64,000 nt of DNA, from the NCBI GenBank assembly GCA_034509735.1, contig JACGWO010000010.1:868001-932000 (forward strand), given 5' to 3'. The position numbers were made by a program, and so were the translations under genes. The stretch is from Sesamum alatum (Eukaryota; Streptophyta; Magnoliopsida; Lamiales; Pedaliaceae). Below, piece by piece: positions 1 through 12,564 of the stretch. Position 1 is the stretch's first letter. Each line of letters opens with the position of its first letter. The notes beneath the pieces were generated by a model. That model saw nothing but the letters and a program-made list of their open reading frames with translations, was not told the origin of the DNA and did not search any database.

Positions 1-923
1 GATTGATGCTCACATCAATGACATGAGCAGATTGATTGAAGGGCAGGTTCCGTATGTAATTGATGCCACCAATTACGGAAATGTTTCACGTTACATTAAC
101 CACAGGTGAGGGATAACTTTTTTTTCTTTCTCGTTGCTATTGTTCTTAGGCATCAGGTTTCTGCAACCATCACAACTTGAAGAAAAAGTTCCCGTAATTC
201 TGCCATTTTGATATCTTGGCAATTCATTTGATGAGATTGTTGGTACTATTTGGTCATGCCATTAACTAGAATGACCCTCTGGAGGAAATTCTTTTGTTAG
301 TAGAACTTTCAGGTATTTCTTGAAAAGCATGAAAACACAAAGGGGTCACTTATATATGATAATTGAAAATCCTATGTAATTTCCTCCCATTAATATGTAA
401 CCATTATTCGTTTATATTTGGATTTCATCCTAGTGGCAGCTGCTAATTTGATCCTTTCTCATATACTGTTCTTAGCTGCTCAGCAAACCTTGTGAATCAT
501 CAAGTTCTGGTCGAAAGCATGGATGGTCAACTTGCACACATTGGCTTCTATGCCAGCCGAGACGTAAGCACTCTACATTTCCTTAAAACCCCCAATTTTT
601 TAGCTTTATCATCACCAAGATACAAGACTTTTACTTCATAATAGGTCTAGAAATATTTCATTTACCATGTTTAGTTTAATCTAAGTTTCTCAGTCGACAA
701 CTATGAGTTCTTCACGGTTTCATCCCTTTGGCTTTTTGACATCTAACTAGTGTAATGTCAACCCTTCTTCCTCATTTATTCTTACCTGTCACCTAATTTT
801 AAATATTATGAGCAGATAGCTTTGGGGGAAGAATTGACATATGATTTCCGGTACAAGCTATTGCCCGGAGAAGGATGCCCATGTTTATGTGGAGCTCCCA
901 GTTGCAGGGGAAGGCTTTACTAA
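1..923 (+). CDS. SUVR5: Histone-lysine N-methyltransferase SUVR5-like, C-terminal part (cut by window edge)
   Basis: Last three coding exons of a SET-domain protein: 1-105 (partial), 476-563 and 816-923, stop TAA at 921-923. Both introns are GT-AG, and the split codon AG|C gives the Ser of the SET motif. Exon 1 encodes YVIDATNYGNVSRYINH and exon 2 opens with CSANLVNHQ, together the cofactor-binding and pseudoknot part of a SET domain. Exon 3 has GEELTYDFRY, then the post-SET cluster CPCLCGAPSCRGRLY with its zinc-binding cysteines. The YKLLPGEGCPC wording and the end at RGRLY match SUVR5 as I recall it, a nuclear zinc-finger SET protein of the H3K9 methyltransferase class that represses transcription. 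The zinc fingers and most of the protein lie off the left edge. I am sure of the SET family and fairly sure of the SUVR5 assignment. Confidence 0.85.
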
Positions 924-1977
924 TTCCTATTCCATAGACCTTGCAGCATTCAGAGGCTTATTCCATACCTTTTCATGTTGAGGTCTCAAGACGGACAGCA
1001 TTTGTTGCATTCTCGCTGCCGTGTATCTACTGTCGTGGAAAATCGTTTGCATTTCGTGTGCATCTATCCGTTGGGTTGTGCACACCTTCCCTGCTATATC
1101 CAATTGGAATTCTATCTCGGGAATCTAACATAGGTCACTGGTATACATTTAGTGTACAACTTTAATCTCTGGTTCGCTGCTAATTTTTCATGAGTGTAGA
1201 TACTTTTTTCGCCTCTTATTGTTAATTTTTACTCTTACTTTGCCTTATAAGTTAAAAATCTTATCATAAGTTTCCATATTTGGTGGCCACCTCCGGTACA
1301 GGATTACAGCATAATAATTTCTTCCTAGAGTTGATCTTTTCTGTTGCATCCTCAGCTTGAGTGATCAGATTGTCAGCATGCATGTAGGGTAATGTCCCTG
1401 TTTTGTTCTGTACACAATTGTTCGATGGTCCCAACTTTTTCCAGAAACTGCAATCTCCTAAAGGAGAAGTAGAAGCACCCAGACTGACCAGTTCCGGGTG
1501 ATCCACGCCATGCCCGTTGACAATGTGGAGCCTACAGTCGGACCAACATAATGAATGGTGTCGACGTTGTCTTAATCTCCCATTATTATTCGTCCTCCAC
1601 TGCTTTTGATCGTATTTTGTTTTCGTGATATTGTGATTTAGACGTGAAGGGAATGGGATGGCGGGGCCATGTTGTAAAGCAATGCCATCCCGTCTCGGGC
1701 ATGGAATTCTTTTCATGGTGAAAGGAACAGAATTGTGATCATGGAAACTGCTGCCTTTTACTTTGGCTGTAATCATTTTGAAATGCTGCTGTTGTAGTTT
1801 TACAGCGATCAATGGTCTGTCCATGTCTGAAATAGTGCAAAATGAGAAGAGAAGTCAAAAGGAAGTTCACGACCACTCGATGATTTTTGTACTCAGATGT
1901 GGTCTGTCTACTTGAATTGCTTTGCTTTCTCAATTGGTGTGTCTGGTCTCGTGTCCTTTTCGATGGAACTTCTTTAA
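924..1977. other. SUVR5 3' flank and intergenic sequence
   Basis: This stretch is the presumed 3' UTR and downstream flank of the SUVR5-like gene. The open frames here are antisense or random: they use no recognisable domain and have unlikely composition. I see no gene or clear repeat before 1978. Confidence 0.5.
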
Positions 1978-2175
1978 GGTCTCGTTTATTTTGAGGGATG
2001 AGATTAAATTGTGATAAATTAATGATTGATAAAATATAAGATGAGATTAAATTGTATCATTAATATTTTTATTTAAATTATTTATTTATCATGATTAATC
2101 ATTTATTTATCTAAATATAAATAAATAAGAGATTGAGTTGGATATTTTACCCAATCCTCACAAGTAAACAAAGTC
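1978..2175. mobile_element. Small TIR element (MITE, Tourist-like?)
   Basis: The ends form an imperfect inverted repeat: GGTCTCGTTTATTTTGAGGG on the left, against a right end whose reverse complement begins GACTTTGTTTACTTGTGAGG. TAA lies directly outside each end (1975-1977 and 2176-2178), which fits the 3-bp target duplication of PIF/Harbinger elements. The interior is AT-rich and non-coding. The family assignment is an inference. Confidence 0.5.
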
Positions 2176-3840
2176 TAACAGTTCCTTTATCTTTGGTTTT
2201 TCACAGGTAAAATACAATTTAACCCTCCACCATGAAAAATGAGTAAAAAAGATTTTTATTAAAAAAAAATAGCAAATTACCCATTGTGATTTAGAAAATG
2301 GATCAAATTACCCGATTTTCCATCGATAGGGGATAATTTTTTTTATTTTTTAAAACGTAGGGGAAATTTGCTAATTTTTATTTATATAATAGGTGTATTT
2401 TTTTTTTTTTCATTTTTCTTATTTGCTAATCCGAGTTGTCGAGGTTTAGATTGTTGAAACGGGAATATTTTTTGGTGGATTGAGGCCCATAGCATCTGTT
2501 GATTAGTGGGATTTATATAACTTCCAAGAATGAAAGATTGTAATAATCATCTCTATATTAAGAAAAATGGACAAGAACAAAAGCTTGTTTTATGATTTTT
2601 TTTTTTCAGCGCATTCACATAAACTAGAAAGGTCACTTCTTTTTTACGTAAATAGGATATAGAAACATCTAATATCAAGAATTAAATTATATCAACAGTG
2701 AATTTATATTATATTTATAAGATACAATTCATACTATTTTTTGCACCTTAATTATATGCGAAAAATATAATAAAATACAATTTACCCCTGATGTATGGGA
2801 AATTAGCAGAAAGCTCCTGCGATAAGAATTTAACAAAACACCTCATATATTTTGAAAAATAACGCAAAAAATCCCTATCTAAATAGTTGATAGAGGGTAT
2901 TTTGCTTTATTTTCGAAAATATAGAGAATAATTAACTAATTTTTTTCATAAAATTTTTTTTACTCGTTTTTCGTATCTCCCGGAATAAATTGCACCAAGA
3001 AATATATATAGAAGTTTAATTAGAAGCCGATCTTTGGACTAAAGTTGGCTGGAATCCATCGTATTATGTGACAATATCTTACAATACATTATCCTTTTAA
3101 GAAAGTTTAGAGTGAAACAAAAGTATAAAGTAAAAGAATGAGTTGTGATCATAAAATCTTCCAATTCTTGAATACTTTTTTGAGGATTCCGAGATTTTGC
3201 CTTAGATTTCGAATTGAAACAAGAGACAGAAGGCCCAGAAAATAATCTAAAATACGGGCCCCTAAACGCAGACACAGCGTGCGAGGTGCGAAAGACTTGG
3301 CTTGTAATCTACGGTGTCCTGTCTTCAAGTGAAAGAGATTCTCTCTTCATCAAACCAACCCGCACACTGAAAAAAGTAAAAGCGTGGACTGGAGAAACGA
3401 TAATGCTTTGTAAAAAGCAACAAAACAAAGATCGAAAGGGCGGGGCGACGTTCCCATTTCATGTTGCATGCCTGTCTCTCTCATCGCTCTCAGTTTGTTT
3501 TTTTGTGTGTGAGAGAGAAACAGAGTTATGAAGAGCCAAAGACATGATGATATCTTTCAGACCCACGAAAAAAATAATCATTGAAATCAAGAAAGCGCAC
3601 TGGCAAAGTTACAATAACAGCCATGACATTAAAGTTTAAAGTTAGTATTTGTTTTTAGAGCTTTGTTTACTCTTACAACGTGGTACTTTCTTTGCTCAAG
3701 ATTTGTTTAATCGTCAATATTTTGATTAAAATATGTGTGCACTCATCATTCCACTCTGTTTAAGTCCCATATTAAAGTGGGTTCCTTGATGCGTGACATC
3801 TAAGCTCTTCAATCATTTTCAGTGGCTAATTAACTGAAAA
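2176..3840. other. Intergenic spacer with decayed repeat-like sequence
   Basis: AT-rich spacer upstream of the BTB gene. Two stretches, about 2205-2400 and 2765-2990, carry the phrase AATACAATTTA followed by reduced TTAGC/GCTAA motifs. A better-preserved TIR element near 26.87 kb has the same phrase, so these may be decayed relatives. From about 3200 to 3840 the composition is more even and probably holds the BTB promoter. Confidence 0.35.
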
Positions 3841-4568
3841 GGGCTTGTGGAGAACGCTCTCAGTCTCAGATTACTCAGTTTGTTGGTGAGTCTTTGTTTT
3901 CTTCTGGGGTTTCAAGAAGAAGATTCCTCCAAAATGAATATTTAAAAATCCCATCTTTATGCTTTTTTGTGATCTCTTGGAGCTTTAGTTTAAAGGGTTG
4001 TTTTTCCTTTTCATTCTGGGCTGGTAGATACTTGTCATTTTTAGTTGCTTTAAAGAGAAACGGAACAATGCAATTTGAGCAATTGTGGTTGGTTTTAATG
4101 CTTTTCTTGTAGAAAATTGTGCTTCATAGAAATATACTTTTTCAAGATCCGGTTTGCTGCTTTCTTTGTGCTTACATTTTTAAAATTGTTCATAGGAATT
4201 GGTTGATTATGGAGTAGTTACTAGTAAAGTTTTTTTTTTTTTTTTTAAGTTTCTTGTACTGTGGCAGAATTCAAGAATCTGGTGAATACTGGATTCGTTG
4301 CTGTAATTGAGAATTACTAGTGTTGGTCTGTTGTCTTGCTCATATCTTCGAAATCAGCCTTGCAAAGGGAGGGTTCTTTCAGGAGGAAAGAATTTTTATA
4401 TCATACTTAGACCTTCTGTTCTCGTCCTTGCAGAATACTAAAAGAGGGTTTTTGTTCGAGACAGAGTTTGAAATAGAATTGTCAAGACTTTTCAGGAGTT
4501 CACCTCAGTTTCATTTTAAATGCAAAGGCAATGTCTTGAGTTAATTTGGGTTTGAAGTGTTCTTGGAC
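3841..4568 (+). promoter_or_regulatory. Probable 5' leader of the BTB gene, with a leader intron and short uORFs
   Basis: The stretch before the BTB start has a good donor (TTG|GTGAGT near 3882) and a pyrimidine-rich acceptor (CTCGTCCTTGCAG ending at 4433), so a leader intron of about 550 bp is plausible. The presumed second leader exon, 4434-4568, holds two short upstream frames: a 12-codon frame at 4520-4555 (stop included) and ATG-TCT-TGA at 4531-4539. Both end before the main ATG at 4569. Transcription here is inferred. Confidence 0.4.
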
Positions 4569-7004
4569 ATGGCTGAAATTAAACTTAGAAGACTAGAGCA
4601 GGGCCAAACCAAAATTAAAAATGTTCCGATTGCTGTAACCCCAGAAGGATTTTGGTGTTGTCCGTCTCCCATTGTTTTTCAAAAGACAGTCAAGACACAA
4701 GTTCCTCCAGACAAGCCCAAATCATCTCATACAAACCAAAATACCTCAGTTCAGAGGAAACAAACCTCAGTAACTGAGAAAAAGCCGGGGGCTTCGTCAA
4801 GGACATGTCTTGTTCCTGATGATCAAAGAACTCATAGTTCTGATGCACCTGTTCTTGATGCCTCATCGGTAAATATAGAGACACCAAGGCCAAAGGTTGA
4901 GAACGTGCCTAGGAAGGTTACAATCGAGTTTGGTGAACCAGGAACAAGTGATCTGAAGTTAATTTTGCTTGGAAAGCAAGGAATTGCTGTGAAATTGAGT
5001 GTTCATAGAAGTATACTAGTGGAAAACAGCAGCTTCTTTGCCAACAAAATATTGAGCCAGCAGCCTGTTTTCCCCTGTATTGAAATTGACGACTGCGAGG
5101 ATGTTGAGGTATATGTTGAAACTGTTGGACTGATGTACTGCAAAGAACTGAAGCAACGGTTAATCAAGCAAAGCGTTTCGCGTGTGCTATGTATCCTCAA
5201 GGTAACATCTCGTGGTTCTTCTATCCTTCAGTTAAATATTGACTGGCCTTGATTCTAATGGTTTTTTCCTTGCTTTATACTAGTGAAGATTGGAAACTGA
5301 CAACAAAACTTAAAACATTGTTTACGGTACTCGTAGTAATGTACAGTTCTAGTTTGACAAACTTTTACTTGGTTCAAGTGGGCATACCGGGATTTTATTT
5401 GACAATTTCTAGGTTTGCCCTAGTTGAACTTTTAACCGATAATGAGTTTGGCATGTCTAAGGTAATAAGAAACTTACTCCCTTGTTCTCCACAAATTATA
5501 AGCACACAAAATTTTTTGCGGGTAATTCAGATTTCTGCTAAAACTGAGATAGCGAAAGCCTGAAATAGGCTCTTGGTTGTTGTTGCAAGTCTGGGGTCAT
5601 TAATTGATAGGATGAAAGTACATAAAGATATGGCAGCGTTGCCTGGATGAGATGTTTCACTAAACGATTCTTTCCTCACTTAGATGATCTTTAATCCATC
5701 CATTCTTTGGCTTATATTACTAAGTTGAGGAGACTATGTTGTTGGATCGTCTGAACTTTAAGGCAGGTAACATGCAATTGAATGAATTACTCTAAATTTT
5801 CTATAACCTACAATCACATACATAGTTTTGTAGATACTCATTCTGCCGAAATTACTACAGAGGCTATTGTCATATTAACTCGCATATAATACAGTGATTT
5901 CTTAGAGGTTTATTATAAACTGTGAATTTAGTTGTTCTTTAGGTGAGGCGATGATTATACTTTTAGAGGTATCTAAACCAGACATTTTAGCAGTACTTCT
6001 CTGAGAAACTTTTATGTGATGTTTGTAATTTGATGACGACTTAGGTTGCTGAAGAGCTTGGTTTTACAACGTGCATCCAGACGTGCTTGGAGTACTTGGA
6101 AGCAGTCCCTTGGGTTGGGGAAGAGGAAGAAGAGAAAGTGGTTTCCTCAGTCTTGCGTCTCAAAGGTGAGACCATTAGAGTCAAACCAGTACTAAAACGA
6201 GTGTCGTCTGAAATTCCAAAACCACCCAAAGACACCATTTCTCATATATTGGAACTGGTGCTCAAGAGCAACGAGGAAAGAGGGAGGCGTGAAATGAAAT
6301 CCATTGTACTGAAACTCCTCAGGGAAAAGAACGATCTTAGCGCTTCAGGCTCAGCCGACTTGTGCAATGAAACAATCTACGCATCATGCAGAAGCTCCCT
6401 GGATTCTTTATTATCTATGTTCAGAAAAGCTGCTGAACCAAATTTTGCTGATGATAAATCCGCAGATACAATAGAACCAGTAATGAAATCCATGGTTCTG
6501 GAAGCTGATAACCTCTTATGGTTACTTGATATTTTAGCCGACCGGCAAGCAGCAGATGAATTTGCTGTTATTTGGGCTAGTCAACAAGAATTAGCTTCAC
6601 ATCACACGAAACTTCCTATCGTCTCTCGCCACCATGTGAGCAAAATTACCGCACGGCTATTTGTTGGAATAGGACGAGGGGAGCTCCTTCCGTGCAAGGA
6701 TACCCGTCATTTATTGCTACAAACATGGCTACAGGCATTAATTGATGACTACAGCTGGTTACAACATGGCTGCAGATCATTTGATCGGAAGGTCGTGGAG
6801 GAAGGAATCGGCAGGACCATCCTCACACTGCCTTTAGAGGACCAACAGAGTATTTTACTTTCTTGGTTGGGGATTTTTCTCAAGACCGGCGATAACTGCC
6901 CGAATCTTCAGCGAGCATTTGAGGTCTGGTGGAGGAGAACTTTCATTAGACCATATGTCGAACCCACGACTGGCCCGATGACATCAATGGCAGAAGAGCA
7001 ATAG
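4569..7004 (+). CDS. BTB/POZ domain-containing protein (At3g05675-like)
   Basis: Two exons, 4569-5201 and 6045-7004, joined in phase 0 across an 843-bp GT-AG intron; predicted 530 residues. The first ATG is at 4569 (MAEIKLRRLEQ); nothing usable lies upstream in frame. Near the N-terminus the motif VAVTPEGFWCCPSP, here IAVTPEGFWCCPSP, is a signature of this plant BTB subfamily. A low-complexity linker follows, then a BTB fold from about residue 118 to 205 (SDLKLILLGKQG, VKLSVHRSILVENSSFFANK). The rest is the helical extension, with CLEYLEAVPWVGEEEEEK and later WLGIFLKTGDNCPNLQRAFEVWWRR. Family members are thought to be CUL3-type substrate adaptors, but no substrate is known to me. The splice junction restores a continuous conserved stretch (CILK|VAEELGF), so the model is well supported. 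Confidence 0.88.
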
Positions 7005-8777
7005 AATTACATGTAGAAAAACCACCAACGGTATCCAAGACAAGAATTTCAATATTCTTGATGAGCTCTAACAGAAACAGTAGATTGCTTAGTTAGATAA
7101 TGAGCTGTATTTTATCAAGTTTCCTTTGGATTGATGAATGTAATTATTCTCACACTATAATTGAAGAGAAAGATGATGTTCCTAGTCTTGTTTTTGTTAC
7201 TAGATTTTAGCAGGTCTCCCTGTCTGATTTAATGTTGTTGTAAGAGAAAGGAATTGAATAGGCATGCATGCATGCAGCCTGCCTAACAACATCTGGGATT
7301 GAAGAAGATCTTCTCATTAATACAATGGGGATAGTGGTGCAGGATTGGGTTGTAATCTGTCAGATGGTCCTCTTTCTTCCTTGTATTTTGTGTTCAATAG
7401 AAAAGAAAAGCCCTCTCTTTCTGAAAATTCCCATCTCCAGACCTTTTAATTTCATTGTCTTGATCATGGTGGTGTGGTCCATTTTTGCCTTAATTACCCC
7501 AATTAATTGTGTGACTTTAAATCCTCGTGATTTTGAAATGGGGCTTTTTATCTAGACAAACGTCATGATTTCAAGTCTTTAGGTACGTCAGTCAGTGTTT
7601 GTCTGCTTACATAGTAGTTTGTAATTTATTGTCTTATTTGTTATGAAATTATTAATGTATGAGATACGATCGAATATACCTATTTTACGACGTAATTGAT
7701 AATTTTTCTTAAAAATATAGAAAAAGTTATTCGTAACTCGGGAAGTTTTATTTTAGTATGAATTACAAAGATCGTTTCTGAGATTTGACATAATTATAAA
7801 TATTTTTTCATTGTTTGAAAAAATATTGATATCTCCTTATTTTAATGACAGTTGAACAACTAGCCCAATCCTTTTAATTTTGTGGTCAATTGATTAAAAT
7901 ACACTTGTGGACTATGAATTGTATTTTACTTATTTTAAAAATTAACTTTTTTTTTTTATGAAATAAGTGGATAATTCTTTTACAATTTTTAAAATTTTTC
8001 AATCCACCTCGTTCAATTTTTACAATTCTAGACATTCAGGGATTACATAATTACTATAAACATCAGAAATATTAATAATTTTTAAAACAATGAAGAAATA
8101 TTTGAAAGCTCGTCGTAATTTTCCCTTTATTTTAATTTCTTGAGTTAGTATTTGCCGTAGCAAACTGGAAAAGGAAAATTAAAGGAAGAAGGAAGGTTTT
8201 AAATGTTGAAGATGGGTTGGAGAGTTTAAGGCCCAAACAGCGGCTTCTATGATGTGTTCCCAGCCCAACATTGGGGCCCGCCATTCAAGTAGGTGGGTTA
8301 TCTTTCTCTCTCTCATCATCTATTTCACCATGGGCCCCACTAAGAAGTAGTTGGCCCGTAATAATTATGCATTTCTTAATTTCTTTTTTCTTTTTTTGGT
8401 TTTCATCGTTCTTTTAGGTATCTAGTTATATTTTTTGAAATTATTTTCCGTCCTCTATTTTTACTTTTAATTGGAATTTTTGTTCAAATTATATTATATT
8501 TTTTATTCCATTTAATGTATACATACTACGCCATGTCCGTAATTTTTATATTCATAAACATGTACATATTAAATAAAATAAAAATACAATATAATTTAAA
8601 ATAGAAAAATAAATCTGTCCTTTTCTAAGTTTGGTTGCATTCTTTTCCCTCTCTTGATACTCAAAAGAAAAATATTATTACAGAGCATAATTTATTTTAT
8701 TACTTTTTTTTTTACAAATACCAGATTAAAAGATATTATATAATACAAATTACATCACATTACGGGTTCAAATTCAT
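7005..8777. other. BTB gene 3' flank and spacer, with a GGCCCA-motif cluster
   Basis: No gene recognised. The first 250 bases are the likely 3' UTR. Further on the sequence is AT-rich and repeat-like. Bases 8229-8356 stand out for several GGCCCA/TGGGCC-type motifs near a CT run and CCATGGGCCCC; such site II motifs are typical of plant promoters, but no gene starts nearby. Confidence 0.35.
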
Positions 8778-8865
8778 TTAAGGGATAATTACACCACTCT
8801 CTTTTAAGGTTTACGTGTAATTACATAAAAAAGAATTAGGGCAGTACAGTGTACCTATCCCTTAA
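8778..8865. mobile_element. Very short TIR element, deleted relative of the element at 19.1 kb
   Basis: An 88-bp near-palindrome: the left end is TTAAGGGATAATTACAC, and the right end reads TTAAGGGATAGGTACAC on the opposite strand. The 19104-19960 element has the same AGGGATAA-TACAC terminus, so this is probably a small internally deleted copy. Confidence 0.5.
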
Positions 8866-9471
8866 TTTAATTATCATAAATATGTAATAATTTGAAGGAA
8901 CATATATATGGAAAAGAAAAATCCAATAATTTCGGCGGCAAGATTGAGAAAAGAGTGAACAAGACAAGAAAAGCATTGTGGGAAAGTGTTGGGAATCCCA
9001 ATGGTGGTGGTGATGGTGGTCCAAATGATGTTTATGGTCAGAAAACAAAAGCCATTGCCAACCACCACAACAAATGAAGACACAAATATTTACTACAATT
9101 TCACACATTCATGTGCAGAAGGAAAGAAAGAAATAATTATGATGATTAGCTTCTTTTCCTGTTTTTCACTCTCCTGTCCCTACTCACGATTCTACTTCTG
9201 TCCTGAATATATATAATTCATTGTTTTCTCAGAATCAAACACGTAATTTTGCTCATTGTCTTGCGAGTTTTAATGCAACACTGAGCGCAATGCATTTGCA
9301 GTAAGTACATGAATGAAAATTGCTTAATTAGATGATATTTTCAACACTGCCTCATTTTTCTTGGTACCATATTAAAATGGGTAGTTAGGACATGAGTTGA
9401 CATCATACTGACAACAAATGTATTTTGCTTACTGTTTTTACAATTTACCTAGTGTGTAACTAGCTAGTGAG

Positions 9472-9853
9472 TTAGAGGTTGTTTGGTTTTTGTTTTTTTT
9501 TTTTTAAACATCTTATAAGATTATAAGATGTTAAATTTTTTAATTTAAAATAGTTTTTAGAAGTGTATGGATAAAGTAAAATAATAGAATTGATAAGATT
9601 TTAGTTATAACAAATTTATAATTAGCGTAATCAAAATTGAAGGAATTTGTTAAAATTTTGAAAAATAAGTTTAATTAAAATTCTTTAACTTTTCTTAGGG
9701 AGCTTATCGACATCTAATATCTTATTTTTGAATCCTATAATTGGTTCATTTTCTAAATAGTTTATCAAATATTTTTCAATATTTTATGAACTCTCAAATA
9801 TCTTATAAAATATTTTTAAGAGCTTATAAGCTCAATCAAACACCTTCTCAATA
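9472..9853. mobile_element. Possible hAT-like MITE
   Basis: The left end GGTTGTTTGGTTTTTG and the right end CTTATAAGCTCAATCAAACACC form a weak inverted pair of the GGTGTTTG type seen in plant hAT MITEs. The interior is AT-rich and repeats CTTATAAG and ATCTTATAA. No convincing 8-bp duplication was found, so the limits are approximate. Confidence 0.35.
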
Positions 9854-10104
9854 TCTAGAGATAAATAAGTAAGTTCTCAACATCTGAGAAAAGAAGTAAA
9901 AATGTCAATAATTTTTTTTGCCAAGTTACTAAAAATGTACTAGTTCTTTTCAATTTGTCCTAGTTCCAAAATAAAGGAGTCTGATTTAACACGAAATAAT
10001 AATTGGAGGAAAAGATAATAATTTGATGTTAGAGAGAGATGACAAATTATTATAACTTGTAATTTCACAGTATTGTTCTTAGAAGTAGTACGGGTTGAGT
10101 GTTA

Positions 10105-10420
10105 CACTAGAAAAAAAATTAATTATTGAATACAATTTTAATGGCTATGACTAAAGATTGTGGTACATAACTATTATTAATCACGGTTAAATAAATTTGC
10201 TGCATGCAAAAAATTAATTTTTTCGTCATGAAAAAATTATTTGACACAGGTAAGAACCATGGTTAAAACATTTGTCATGGCTTTTAGTCATGACAAATAT
10301 TTTAGACACTCGTAAAAACCACAGCTAACAACCGTTGCGTGGTTGTGGGACTATTTGCCACAATTATTTATTATTAACCATGACAATTGGTCATGATTAA
10401 ATATTATATTTCTTGTAGTG
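10105..10420. mobile_element. CACTA-like MITE, copy 1
   Basis: 316 bp bounded by CACTAGAAAAAAAATTAATT and, at the right end, TTTCTTGTAGTG. It is flanked by a 3-bp duplication TTA (10102-10104 and 10421-10423). The interior is rich in CATGGTTA and CATGAC words shared with the copies at 19.3 and 31.5 kb. The CACTA end plus 3-bp duplication is diagnostic of the En/Spm superfamily. There is no coding capacity. Confidence 0.75.
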
Positions 10421-10460
10421 TTAGTACAGTCAAATCATTATTTTAATTCATGAGTGAATT

Positions 10461-10732
10461 TTTTGAAGTGAAAGCGATGAAATATTATTAAATATTGAAA
10501 TAAATATATAACAGTCCCTCCTGCTGAATATTAATATTTAAACAAAGACAATTACAACAACTATACCCTGATCAACACTCTAAACAACACCTACATCCAA
10601 ACAACACATACTGATTATAATAGAAAGACCTACACCTACTATACAGTAGAATATATAACATCTCACGCACTTGATGGGGTTTGAAGGTACGGCCTCAGCT
10701 TCGCCAACTGAGTTAGGCATTATTGACAATTT
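10461..10732 (-). repeat. tRNA-derived SINE, copy 1
   Basis: Minus-strand SINE flanked by an 11-bp target duplication ATGAGTGAATT (10450-10460 and 10733-10743). Read on the minus strand it starts with a degenerate tRNA-like head (GCCTAACTCAGTTGGC as A-box region), has the family body motif TACTGTATAGTAGG, and ends in CATCGCTTTCACTTC and an A-rich tail. Its B box is decayed. It belongs with the copies at 22.8, 25.7, 28.3 and 35.3 kb. Confidence 0.75.
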
Positions 10733-10743
10733 ATGAGTGAATT

Positions 10744-12564
10744 AATAACTTTGAAAAAATATTTCATTTTAATAATTCACATAATATATATATGTAGAAA
10801 TAATCTTATTCAAAAATATTTACCAAACCGAAAAATGGTAATAATAAATCAATATACAATAATAAGATAAATATCAGAATTGTAACTTAAATTGTGAGGT
10901 AGAATTGCGGTTGGCAACAAGATGATTTCCCAGTTTAAAAGCAACAAATATTGTGGTAGAGTGCGATTGTAGCTTTGCACAAGCTCTTTATTACATTTCA
11001 AGAAATTAACTGAAGAAACGTACCAAAAACAACAGATCGTTTGAAAGCAAGCCCAGATGTGAAATTTACCTGATATTGTACAAAGCAGTTTCACCTTACT
11101 TTTCTCCACCAGAAAATGACAATGGGTTTTATTTTTTATACACAATTAACGCTCGGTATAATTACCGCGTATAAAAGAAGTCGAAAACGACGTAGAAACC
11201 AATATGAAGGACTTACTCAAGTAACAAGGATTGAAACCTTACGGTCAAAAGGTTAAACGTTTGAGTTCTATGAATGTAAATAACTATTTATTTATTTATT
11301 TTTTGTTTCATTTGTCTTTAATGAACTTTTATATTTGGATGTATCATATGATACAAGAATTAGTATTACTATGGTGATGCATATATATTATCCCTAACTT
11401 ACACATAATTGCATATTTGATCGGCGAATTGAATCCTAAATAAGTTGATATTTTGGAAATATATATAGAGCATTGATCAGAACTAAATTTTTTTCTGATT
11501 AATAAGAGTCCTTGTGTGCGTATTTTGAAAATATATATAGAACATGCCTTTATAAATTTAATGGTTTCAACACACATTTGTGAATGACAACAAAATTTTT
11601 TGTTTGGATCAGGTTTGGTCGAACCAAACTAATCATAAAGCAAGTGTGATACACTTGTTATATGATTGACACTTTCTCTATACTGTACACCAATCACACG
11701 ACAAATGTATTGCACTTAATATATGATTGGTTCAAATTTAACCGAACTAGATCGAACTAGAATTTTCCCATATCAAATAACACAGTCATTTATTGCTAAA
11801 GGTCAGATTCATGAATTCAAATACGTACAGACACTTCAATTACTGTACTACTAGCTAGCTACTAGGTGTGGATATTTTATTCAATTAATATTATAATTTG
11901 ATAATGTACATAGTTGTTTAAATCAAATTAATTTAGGCTCTCAATCAAAGTTCAATGAATAAAAATTAAGCCAAAGGCATGCTACACATAACCAACAATT
12001 TTAAATTAAAATATAAATTTGAAAGAGAAATGACTGTTATAAAAATAAATAGAGATATTACTCGATTAATGTAAATCATGTAATTAAGATTCAAACTCAA
12101 AATTATATATTCTTAGATCGTATGAAATAAGATTTTGTAACTTGATAACGTACTTGGTAATTTAAAAGAGAGCCTTGGATTCGAGTCAATATATATATAT
12201 ATATATATATAAATTCATGAATTCCACAATTATGTAGCAATTACAATTACCCTAGTAACGTTATGAGATGCCAATTTTATTTTCGGACAAAGGTAATACA
12301 AATATTTCTAAATGTGCAACAAAATAATCGAATTTGAACTATACAATTACAATAAAAACCTCGTAAACCTTGCTAACATTAATTTCTACGTCCTCATTTT
12401 GTGATTGTCTAGCAGGGACAGAGAGAAAAAATAAAATAAAAAAAGCTAATTTAATTAAACCACTTCTGACATAAAACTATTTATATATTAAAAGAAAAAA
12501 AAAACCGCGCGCGACAAGCAGGTTTAATTTCTTATTTAAGCACCGGGTATTTTTACTTAATTAC
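10744..12564. other. AT-rich spacer 3' of the BELL gene
   Basis: No gene recognised. The longest frame, 98 codons on the minus strand near 10849-11145, has no recognisable domain. Two copies of an ATATATATAGA-containing phrase lie at about 11450-11480 and 11530-11545. A TA dinucleotide run sits at about 12190-12212. Confidence 0.4.

Noticed and set aside
1264..1824. 186-codon minus-strand frame in the SUVR5 3' flank
   Set aside because: No recognised domain and antisense to the presumed 3' UTR; treated as a chance frame.
3214..3531. 105-codon frame upstream of the BTB gene
   Set aside because: No domain, lies in the presumed promoter, and lacks any joining exon.
10849..11145. 98-codon minus-strand frame
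   Set aside because: No recognised domain and no support from neighbouring exons.
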